Source of the DNA: Stemphylium vesicarium | Taxonomy: Eukaryota; Ascomycota; Dothideomycetes; Pleosporales; Pleosporaceae | Assembly (NCBI GenBank): GCA_004380135.1 | Contig: QXCR01000077.1 | Span: 124,001-188,000 of the forward strand | Reading direction: 5' to 3' | Length of the DNA stretch: 64,000 nucleotides | In this document: one piece after another, positions 22,821-31,460 of the stretch | Layout of the letters: each line of letters opens with the position of its first letter | How positions within the stretch are numbered: position 1 is the stretch's first letter | Notes under the pieces: generated by a model | What the model was told of the DNA's origin: nothing | What the model saw: only the letters and a program-made list of their open reading frames with translations | Databases searched by the model: none | Translations under genes and position numbers: made by a program

Positions 22821-24568
22821 TTAAAAGTTCTTCTTAGGCCTCATATCAACTATCTCCAGAGGCGCGTCGGTCAGCTCAACCACATGCCCCGGCTTGAGTG
22901 CTTCAGTGTACACATTATCGACGTCGTGAGGATGGAAGATGCCGGGACGGGTGCAGTTCAGAATGGCTTGTTTGCCGGGCGGGTCGGTAAGGCGGAAACA
23001 TCCCCAGCTATGAAAGTTGTGGTCAGTATTATCACAAAAGATAGTAGTGGTGTCATAAGGTACTTACCTAGGCTGCTTTGTGGGCGCGCACACAATGGCA
23101 ATGCTTTCTGGCATCATGACTTGATATCCGACATGAGTGTGTAAGTCTCTACTACTCATGAAGCAGGTCTGTGTTGGATGTGTGTGTATCCAGCCGAGTA
23201 CCATCAGTTCTTCCTTGTCGCAATAGTCGAACAGCTCTTCCTCGTTTAGTGTCTCGCAAGTATCGCTAGTACTCGTCTGTTCGGGGATAATCAATCGCGT
23301 GATAAAGAGCGCGTTGGATTTTAGGATGCCTCCAAGCATACCGCATGTTTCGAGGTTGAGGCGGGTGTTAGACGACGCAACAGACAGAAATTGGTTACGG
23401 AGTTGGGACGGCAGGAAGACGGGACGAAGAGGGTCGCCGTTTTCGAGGAAGGCGGAGGGCTTGAATGTGAATTCATCGAGTTCGCCAGAAGGCGTGAGCG
23501 GGCGCTGGTCGGGTACCTTGCCCGGCAAGGGCGGCGCGCTTTCCGAGAACTTGCCGGGGACAGGTGGAGGGCGAGATGGTTCGTATCGCGGGTCGTATGG
23601 AGAGCCCGTAGGCTTGGGGGGTAGAGGCGGAGGCGCTGTCGGTATGCCCGAGGCCCTATATATCTGTTCCTTGGGTGGGCGAGCGGGCGGTGTGTCGCGG
23701 GACTGGGAGTCGGACCATCTCTCTTGCGCTGTTTTGTAGGGGACGGTTGGGTAATGGTATGTGGACGCTGACTGGGACGTCGGGCGCGGTGAGTAGGATG
23801 CTCTGTGGCCGTTCTGCTGCAACCTCGCAACTTCCTGTAGTTGGTTTGAGATGTCGTCCCCGTCGCCGCCTTGCTGGACCAGCTCATGCTGCCAGGTACC
23901 CCATGTGCCTCCACTACGTCGCGCGTGTTCTTCTTCCTCGGACACACCGTGTTGCCGCACACCCCGTCTGACAGTGTCTCTCCTTCTTACTTCTCGTTGC
24001 GCTAATCTCGCAGCCAGCGACTGGTTCTCCTGGGCTCGCGCATCAATCGTCGGTCGTGAATCGAAAGACGTTCGCGTGGAGCCTGGGGGATGAATTGGCT
24101 GTCCGTCCAGCTCTTGGGGGATGAGCCTGACACTCTTGCCCTCGAGCGACTTGAGTGCCTCTTGCTGCCTCCTCCTCTTTGCTTCGTGCTCCTCATGTCT
24201 CTTCTTAATGCGTGGGGCAATGTCCTCGAGCTTCTTCAGGTCGCGACTGACGGCGGCCGTGGCAGCATTGAGCGCTTTGCGGTTCTCAGGCTTATTGCGA
24301 TCGGGGTGGCCTTGTAACTTTTGGAGAACGAGGTCGGCATGGCGATATAGTAGGAGGTAGGTTTGCGCATCGTTGCCTTCTGCCTCGTAGACTTGCGCCT
24401 GGAAGCTGTGAGCATGCGCATCTTGGACGTCGTCTAGTGACGCACCTCTTTCTGCATGGTGCTGGCAGTGCGCAGCCAGTTCGCCAGCGGGATGTGCGAG
24501 TCATACGTGTAGTTTCCAGCCTGCTCCGCCACCTCTGCGACGCTCACGGGCGTGTTGATGGTAGCCAT
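22821..24568 (-). CDS. sst2: AMSH/Sst2-type JAMM deubiquitinase
   Basis: A metalloprotease that removes Lys63-linked ubiquitin from endosomal cargo at ESCRT sites. Exons run 24446-24568, 23068-24398 and 22821-23007 and encode about 546 aa. The introns are 47 and 60 nt with GTGCGT and GTAAGT donors. The N-terminus (residues about 1-130) resembles the USP8/AMSH dimerisation (MIT-like) region, with long charged helices such as IAPRIKKRHEEHEAKRRRQQEAL. A Pro-rich middle (PPPLPPKP, RPPPVPGK) may bind SH3 domains. The catalytic MPN+ domain holds the upstream Glu in NLETCGMLGG (about 391) and the JAMM motif GWIHTHPTQTCFMSSRDLH with His446, His448 and Asp459. The C-terminal exon has HDVDNVYTEALKPGHVVEL, as in AMSH. 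All zinc ligands are present. Confidence 0.92.
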
Positions 24569-25107
24569 GGCGGCGAGTGTTGTAGACACGGCGGGGGTGG
24601 TGCGAACGGACGGCGATTTCAAGACTCAAGGCAGCAACAATTCGTACACGAACAGAGTCGCTACCTGTGCGGGTAGAGGTGACGCGTCGTCATTAGTGAC
24701 ATGTGGAAATGACGTTGGGTGGCGCCTGAAGGTGTTTGATGTCTGGGCACTGTGATGGGTGATGGATGATGGGTGATGCTGGAGACATTGGCGGGGCAGT
24801 CGGGGCCCTGGGGCCCTGGGGCGCCATAGACAGCCATGGAGCGCCATAGACAGCCCTGGAGCGAGCAGGCACGCCCATTGCAACACGACCCTGTTGGGCA
24901 TCAAGACCAGACGGCCGTCATCGCATGCTCCATGAGCACAAAAGGTCATGCTGCGTGGAGCAAACAAGGATGTGCTGGTATTAACATTTCCGCGGTAGCA
25001 CTTTCTGATATGCAGGGCACAAAGGACCGTAGCGCGTGTTCACGTGTGAATGACATGGAGGTACACATGCACAGAGTCTAATCGCGTCTAACAAGATATC
25101 CACGCCT
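24569..25107. other. Intergenic region with a small tandem repeat
   Basis: About 540 bp between the Sst2 start and the PKR1 stop. It holds the tandem repeat at 24821-24860, preceded by a GGGGCCCT duplication. No gene is seen. Confidence 0.5.
24821..24860 (+). repeat. Two tandem copies of a 20-bp unit
   Basis: GCGCCATAGACAGCCATGGA at 24821-24840 is followed at once by a copy differing at one base (CATGGA to CCTGGA) at 24841-24860. Confidence 0.85.
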
Positions 25108-25743
25108 CTATTTATCCTCCGAGTCCTCCGACAACTTCTCCCACTCGCTGTCCGTAGAAAGGTCGCCCGTCGACTCTGCCAGCCCCTTCCTTCTCTTCAC
25201 AGTCTCGTCCGCCGGAGCTGCAAGTCTCGTAGTCGCTCCGGTAGTGCTTGCAACAGGGAATCCTCCAGTGCTAGCAGTGACAGATGCTTGTGGTGTGTCA
25301 TCTGCGCCGCTTCCTTCTGACTTGTCAACCAGAACCGTACTCTGTGTCTCGGGGCGCGATGCGCGAGGCTGGCTCGACTTGGGCTTCAACGTCCGTTTCT
25401 GCTCGACTTCGGTGTCGACTTCGGTATCGTCGCCCGTGTCCATGGCTTCTCCATCTGCGTCGTCACCCTTCTCTTTTCCGCCCCTTCTAGCTTCGCGGAT
25501 GCGCTTTGCTTCCTCCTCCTTGGCCTGCGCCGCTCGGATTTCGACTGCGAACCAGTTGATAGACCACCAAAGACCGCCGCAGAGGAGAGACAGAATGATG
25601 AAGTGTATGCTTTTCGTTGCGAGGAGCATGACGAAGAGGAGAAGCTGGAGCGCCGCGAACGAGGCATTTGTCGCGACGAGGAGGGTGGGCGTCGGTCCCG
25701 GCGTGAAGATGGACTCCCATAGCTGCTCGAAGAAGGACGCCAT
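25108..25743 (-). CDS. PKR1: V-ATPase assembly factor Pkr1
   Basis: An ER membrane protein that helps assemble the Vo sector of the vacuolar proton pump. The single-exon product has 211 aa. The N-terminal 70 residues carry the family signature: MASFFEQLWESIFTPGPTP, then two hydrophobic segments (about residues 20-42 and 45-62), with LCGGLWWSINWF between and after them. The remainder is a charged coil rich in Glu/Lys (EEEAKRIREARRGGKEKG) and a long Ser/Thr/acidic tail ending SEWEKLSEDSEDK. Yeast Pkr1 is shorter; the long disordered tail is typical of filamentous fungal versions as I recall them. The start is fixed by the conserved MASFFEQLW. Confidence 0.9.
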   Translation of the reverse strand: MASFFEQLWESIFTPGPTPTLLVATNASFAALQLLLFVMLLATKSIHFIILSLLCGGLWWSINWFAVEIRAAQAKEEEAKRIREARRGGKEKGDDADGEAMDTGDDTEVDTEVEQKRTLKPKSSQPRASRPETQSTVLVDKSEGSGADDTPQASVTASTGGFPVASTTGATTRLAAPADETVKRRKGLAESTGDLSTDSEWEKLSEDSEDK

Positions 25744-26921
25744 AGTGCGTGGATGTAATCGTGGTAGGTTGGTTGGTTGGTGGAAAGGAGTGGTAGTAGG
25801 TACTTGCTGAGTGTTTGTCCGTGTCGGAGAGCTGTTGTCGCTATTCTCGTATCCTAGTACCCCGCAATATGGCTGCCTGGCGGAATGAACACTTGTAATC
25901 TTACGATGCGATACTGCAGGCGGAAACTATGATTTTGTGCGGATGCGACTGGGCCGTTGACCAGCGCCAGAGTGGACTGACGGAGCGACGTGCTGGGGAC
26001 TGGAGAGACGCTCGCCTTGCTGTTGGACGTGTAGCGGGGCTGCCATCGGCAGAAGCGTTTAAAGCCCGACGCGGGCCTCCGCTATCTGATCACGCGTCTT
26101 CACTCCTTATATTACGCCGGGCAATAAGCATTTAGACGCCTGCTGCTAGACCTGCTCGTGATCACATTACATAGGGATATACCACGCCATCGTCATTCAT
26201 CTACCATTTGGCATCACGCCTATTTGTCTGCTCCTCAGGTCACACCAGCCATGGTCACATATAGCATCATTCGAAGCCAACGCGTCCGTGGCAGTCGTGA
26301 TTAGTCTCTGTTCAGCTGTCACTTGAACATATCTAAGCTCCATCTTTCCAAGCCCATAATTCGCGGGCATGCACTTCATCTGTAGCCTCAGTCGTCACCA
26401 CGTGCATTGCCTTTATGCATACATGTGCAACTGGACGGGACTACCTTCCGCCTAGGTATACACTTCACCGGCAACGCCACCATCGTCGCTGACGCACACT
26501 CGGGCACGGCACCGAGCTCCATCCGCAGGTTCCGTCCATCATCCGCTACACGCATCTCGATGCTGACATATTTTCGCCTCGTCTTGCACTCAGCTGTTCC
26601 AACGTGGTATCCTATTCTTAGCCGGTTAGGCGCACAGCATTCGCCTATCCGTACATCTATACGACTACAAAACACTCCCTTTTTTCTATTTCTTGACGTG
26701 GCGAGAAGAGCGGTATGCATGATGAACTATTATCAGCCTCGTGTCTGGGCGAATTGACCAAGGAGTAAGGAAGTAGGCGGGACCAAAGCAGCCCTGCGTG
26801 CTGATAACTTGACTCTGTGGGGCAACAGAAGAGCGAGACCTTAGGCCTGACCGGAGTCGTCATCTCCCACATCAGTAAACACCTCTTCTCGATACGCTTT
26901 CTTCACTACAACAACATTGCT
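25744..26921. other. Intergenic region between divergent genes
   Basis: About 1.2 kb between PKR1 (minus) and the orphan at 26922 (plus). ORFs here overlap on both strands and none has a recognisable motif. Confidence 0.5.
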
Positions 26922-27875
26922 ATGCACCCAAGTGTTGGCAAACCAATGCCACAGCCCTCAACACCAGGTGACATCACAACAATCAACTATACGCTTGAAT
27001 GGCCTCATCTAGAAAATCCTAGCAACACCACCTTTGCGGGCCCGACACAGATAGACATCTGCCGTTGTCAAAGAGCAGACCTTCCACCACAGAGCGACGC
27101 AGAGCCAGGTCACATCTACACTCGTTTCAAGTGTGTGGGCCCAGAAGTTCGATTCAAGACTGCGCAAGAAGAACTATGGGTATTGCAAGCCCCCCATGGT
27201 GCCATCAACATGCTACGCCCTGCGACACAGGAAGAGCAAGACCGCAGACAGAGAATTCCTGATAACACAAACCATCCAACTGTGTACAAAGACCGAAAAC
27301 TTCTTTTCCTGACAGGACCATGTCCTCGCGGACGATATCAGGCATACGCTACTCAGAAATGGTTGGAACGTCTACATCCAGATGTCCGAAAGAATGTCTC
27401 GCATCTTTGCCTACTCATACAGCCCTACGAGGAAGACTGCTCTGATGAGACCACCAAACGAGCATACGCAGAGATGGCTAGGTATATCCTGCAGCAAGTA
27501 CCAGGACTCATGGCATTGCAGCTGTTCATGTGTGATAAAAATATGGGAGCGTCGACAGCGGCAAGCGAATTCAGCATTCTTCTTCGCAACGAAAACACGA
27601 TGATCGTGGTCGCGCATGGCTGCTGGGGCGGCGAGAACAGAGAATACAGCGATGCTAGTACCTTTTTAGACGCCATGATTACGACTTCACGACCACAAAG
27701 TCGACATGGAGTCAGCGAGATCGTCGCGGAGAGAGTCGAGCCTGCAGATGACTCTTCTCATGACGCAGAACCTACTGCTGAAGATGAACACAGTTCGGAT
27801 GACGATTGGACCGATGCAGTCATGAGCCCTGTATCACCGCACACCGAGACGGAAAAAGGCTGGCAGCTGTTATGA
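26922..27875 (+). CDS. Hypothetical protein, fungal orphan family
   Basis: A single-exon protein of about 317 aa that I do not recognise by name. I chose the ATG at 26922 (MHPSVGKPMPQ) rather than the one at 26817, because the extra 35 residues look like translated leader. A central block, RGRYQAYATQKWLERLHPDVRKNVSHLCLLIQ, resembles the post-F-box segment of expanded Pleosporales families, where a leaf-specific 'LxPxxRxxIxxLxL' pattern precedes a leucine-rich stretch. The C-terminal 80 residues are acidic and disordered (DEHSSDDDWTD). No signal peptide or membrane segment is seen. It borders the pseudogene zone at 27.9-31.3 kb but is itself intact. Confidence 0.6.
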   Translation: MHPSVGKPMPQPSTPGDITTINYTLEWPHLENPSNTTFAGPTQIDICRCQRADLPPQSDAEPGHIYTRFKCVGPEVRFKTAQEELWVLQAPHGAINMLRPATQEEQDRRQRIPDNTNHPTVYKDRKLLFLTGPCPRGRYQAYATQKWLERLHPDVRKNVSHLCLLIQPYEEDCSDETTKRAYAEMARYILQQVPGLMALQLFMCDKNMGASTAASEFSILLRNENTMIVVAHGCWGGENREYSDASTFLDAMITTSRPQSRHGVSEIVAERVEPADDSSHDAEPTAEDEHSSDDDWTDAVMSPVSPHTETEKGWQLL

Positions 27876-27897
27876 TAGATGCCGCTTATACATACAT

Positions 27898-29504
27898 TCA
27901 TCCCCTTCCCATGCCCGGCTCCACCTCTATAGCGCCATAATGCTTCAGAAACCTTCCCTTCACAACCTGGCCCTCTATCTCCACCACCGCAATCGGCCTA
28001 GCGCCATCAAAAGCGTCTTTATATTCTGGGGCGGCAGACATGTAACCAGGGTCCACCGTATTGATTGCCACTTTTCTCATGCGCCATCCGGGCTCCGCTT
28101 CTGTCTCTGTCAGCATGTTCAAAGCTGCTTTGGGACATGTTGGTGTGCACGTGCTTTCCTCGCTTTGCGGTGGAGGTGGTGTTGTCTTCGAAGATACCTT
28201 CTCGGGAAGAGACGTTGACGATATAGCCTTCCGGTCTTGCAGTTTTTGCTGGCGATGGGTTTGGTGGCGGGCAGGTGTTACCCATGATTGGAAGGAACTC
28301 GCGGCAGAGGATAAATGGGACAAAGGTATTGACCGAGAGTGCGGAACCTACGTCTTCATAGAGGATCTCGAAAATGCCTTGGACTCATGAAGGCTTTTGG
28401 TAGGGCTCTATTCCCATCGAGGCACTGCCCGATGTATCGATTTGCTTCAAAGCTCTGGTAGTTTCTTCGTCGTTTTCCGGGGTGGCGATTGATGCTGAAC
28501 CGTTCCTCGCGTTTTCTATACCCAGCAGCAGTGCTCCTCCTCTTACTCTTGCTTTATATCTGCCCTCAATTAAGAACCCCTGACGCGTAATCCGCCTCTC
28601 CAAATCTTCTTCTTGCTCCGTGGCGCGCTCTTCTTTCCTCACTATCAGCAAGAGTCTGTGCAGCGTTATTAATCAACGCATACAACCTCGCTTCTCCTCC
28701 ATCTGCCCATTGTTTCAGACACTGCTTTGTCTCACGCACCAACTCATGCGCATCTCTTGCAGATCGAAAGTCCGCACCCACAACCCTCAATCTATCTTCC
28801 CATTTGAAGGAGTCGGGCTCTTCTATGTACCGTGATATCGCATCCCGCGGATACCGTGTTGTGGCTATGACTCGAGCTCCGCAACGCAGCAGTCGCAATA
28901 CAGTGTGGTATCCGAGATTGACTCGCGCGCCAGTCACTAGTGCGGTGAAATTATGGGGTAAGGTCAATCTCAGTGGCGTGGAAATCTGAGAGGATGGGGG
29001 ATTGAATGAACCGCAAGGGATGCATATGGATGGTTGAGAAGGAAACGGGTTCGCGATTTCCAAGCGGCAGATATAACATAGACGTTTTCGGTAAATCGGC
29101 GGTGGTGTCGTGTGAATGCTACCCGTCTCTTGTAGGCGAACGAGAACTTTCAACGCGGTTGAAAGCTCTTCTGAGAGTAGTTCCTTTTCGACATCGTACA
29201 TCTTCCCAACAGCTGTATTATGTGCTGCGTTGGGTCCGCCGTCCTTCAGATATCGCCGGATCATCCCCAAAATGTTGTCGTAGACGAGTTTCTTGACATC
29301 GTGGCCCAGGCCAGGATATGGGGTAAGGCACGTCGCAATCGCTTCTCCTGATTACGACCTGTACTCTGGTAGGTGTCATGTCACCCAACTGCACGGCTTT
29401 TGTGTGTCGATTAGTGCTTCATCTGCGCGAAGGCGTTTGCAGCTTTCTTCAGCCAATTTAGTAGCTGCAAAATGCGGCGCATGCAGCGGATTAAGCTCAG
29501 CCAT
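27898..29504 (-). pseudogene. Decayed short-chain dehydrogenase/reductase
   Basis: Pieces of one SDR read across all three frames. From the N-terminus: MAELNPLHAPHFAATKLAEE (ATG at 29502-29504), HDVKKLVYDNILGMIRRYL, the nucleotide-binding TGARVNLGYHT, and LINNAAQTLAD. A one-base loss near 28640-28646 moves reading into EEDLERRITRQGFL. An in-frame TGA at 28385-28387 stands where Trp is expected before VQGIFEILYEDVGSALSVNTF. Then comes YIVNVSSREGIFE, with an extra base in the GGG run at 28132-28134 separating HTNMS from KAALNMLTETE. The C-terminus is AINTVDPGYMSAAPEY to GRFLKHYGAIEVE. Another frame break is likely near 29340-29370. With at least three lesions this cannot encode a full enzyme. 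It lacks a canonical YxxxK, and HTNMSK stands in its place. Confidence 0.8.
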
Positions 29505-30090
29505 TTTAATTCGTGTGGTTTAAAAGGCCCAGGTGCGAGGCTGTGGTAGTATCGAGTGTACTCAAGTCTGTGCAGTTGGTGTAGGCTGCCTAGATGGAGT
29601 GCCAGATAACGACCATAGGATCTCAAAGGGAAAATTGTCGGTATCTGGTATTGAAGGGCAATCGAACGTCCTGCTTAAACACAACATTAAATATAGTGGA
29701 CTCTTTCTACTCATACATGGCTCCCCAGTGGGTTCAAGTAAGGCCTCCCGTAGCGGAGAGGATGGTCCTTGGTTGACGTGTCTCCTCTAGAGTATCGGCG
29801 ACCCGCTTGAGCCCTTTGCAACGTCGATACGCCCTTTCTGTGACTCAAACCTAAGCAGCCACACCAGTATATGAAATTAGACTACAAGCTCTTCTCTGCT
29901 AGAAACACACTTCTGCCTGATTACCTTTGAGCATTGTCAAGAGCCATTACACCAAATAACCTTGTCCAAACATCGGGGCGGATACGTCCAGACCTATCAC
30001 ACCGTCCAACTTTGCTTGTACAAGCAAAAAGACTTCTACGCACCTACTACCCGGAGATATAGAAACCCAGGGCGAAGACAGAATCCCCAC
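29505..30090. other. Intergenic region between two pseudogenes
   Basis: About 590 bp between the starts of the two divergent decayed genes. No intact ORF or repeat is seen. Confidence 0.45.
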
Positions 30091-31327
30091 ATGGCGATCG
30101 CAAACGCCAAGTTGCAGCGCATCGCCAGCGACCTAGATAAGATCCCATGCGAGCTGCAAAAATATGTCCTCGCCGACCTAGAATTCCACCAACTAATCCA
30201 GCTATCTTCCTGCGCCAGCCCATCTTTTTTATCGTCATTGAGATACAGTCCTACACGCTGGGCCCGCTATTTCCGGCACGGCAATCTGGAAGACTTTCAT
30301 AAGCTCCTCGCCATCACCATCAAAACAGCCTGGCTAGTCACGCTCGAGATTGGCAAACTAAGCTTTCTCCACTGCATAGAGTCGTTGGGGAAAAGCGATA
30401 TTTTCCACCTTGGGCAAATTACGCGACGATGAGTAGTTATGTCGGCACTGGCTTAGCACGCTGAACGACATTGTCCTGGACAGGACGTGGTCGGCATTCC
30501 ACGAGAACCATGACCGTCTGATCGAGCCATGGGTATCCGATATGCCTGAAGCCAGGCAACTCTTCGATAAAGTCCCGTACGTGGGCGTGGGAGGCTAATT
30601 TAGTTCCAGCAACAAGAGGTAGTTTTGGCAGCACATCAACACCAAAACGCTTTTCGATGTAAACGAGCTAGTAGCATTCGTCACATTCTGCGACCAAATC
30701 CGCCTCAAAAGAGCAGAGACTCTCGCCGGAGAACTGCTCCGCTTGGCAGATGTTTACGAAGCTTATCCCACTCTTCTGAAGATGCCCTTTGACCCGCGAG
30801 ACCACGCGCCACAAGTCTTCAACCCAAAGCACATCCCCGTCACCATGCGCCGCCAGACCCGCACAATCATCAGGAGATTGAACATCGCTCATTAGAAGGA
30901 CGTAAACACGTGCGAGCACCGATTCATCACACCGGCGCTCGTTCCATATGATTGGAGCGTGCAATTGTTCAACAAGCTTGTACAGCAGCCGGGACTTCTG
31001 GATGGCGATTTGGCTGGGGGTTCCCATAGCGATCAGCATACCGTGGCGGCGATGATAGAAAAGTGCCGCAGCATCATCGCAAGCGCACCATCTTGGGCAG
31101 TGGGTGTGCCGGGTGCGCCTTCCGGGGCCACGCCGGATGCTGAAGCAGTTGCCAACCTGTCAAGCGCGCTGAGTCAACAGCACCTGGGCTCCTACAGTAC
31201 CAAGTCGGCACCGATTCGCGTTCGCGTCCAGAGAGTGCGTAGTGCAGACTGGAAGAGATTGCCTATGCTTCCACGTGGGAACGACGAAGCGGATTGGTTG
31301 GCGACATTTGCAAAAGTCACGTCATGA
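30091..31327 (+). pseudogene. Decayed F-box-like protein gene
   Basis: The first ORF (from ATG 30091) reads LDKIPCELQKYVLADLEFHQLIQLSSCA, an F-box-like start seen in large Pleosporales families. Continuity is then lost. Near 30415 the frame must shift to read LGKLRDDE, where a TAG at about 30437-30439 interrupts before LCRHWLSTLNDIVLDRTW. The reading ends at ARQLFDKVP, possibly with an intron (GTACGT donor near 30578). It resumes at WQHINTKTLFDVNELVAFV and continues to IIRRLNIAH, where an in-frame TAG (30893-30895) precedes KDVNTCEHRFITPALVPYDW. The last part runs open to 31327. No splice pair removes the TAG at 30893. I call it a pseudogene; sequencing errors could explain part of this. Confidence 0.65.
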
Positions 31328-31460
31328 ATGGTGCAACAGTTTCCTGCGCTACTAGAGGAAGACAGGAAGGACTGAACATGTGGATGAGGACGACACACGA
31401 GCGGATTGAGAGTACATATACTTACGAGAAATGATATGTAGTCGCCAATTATACACTTAT

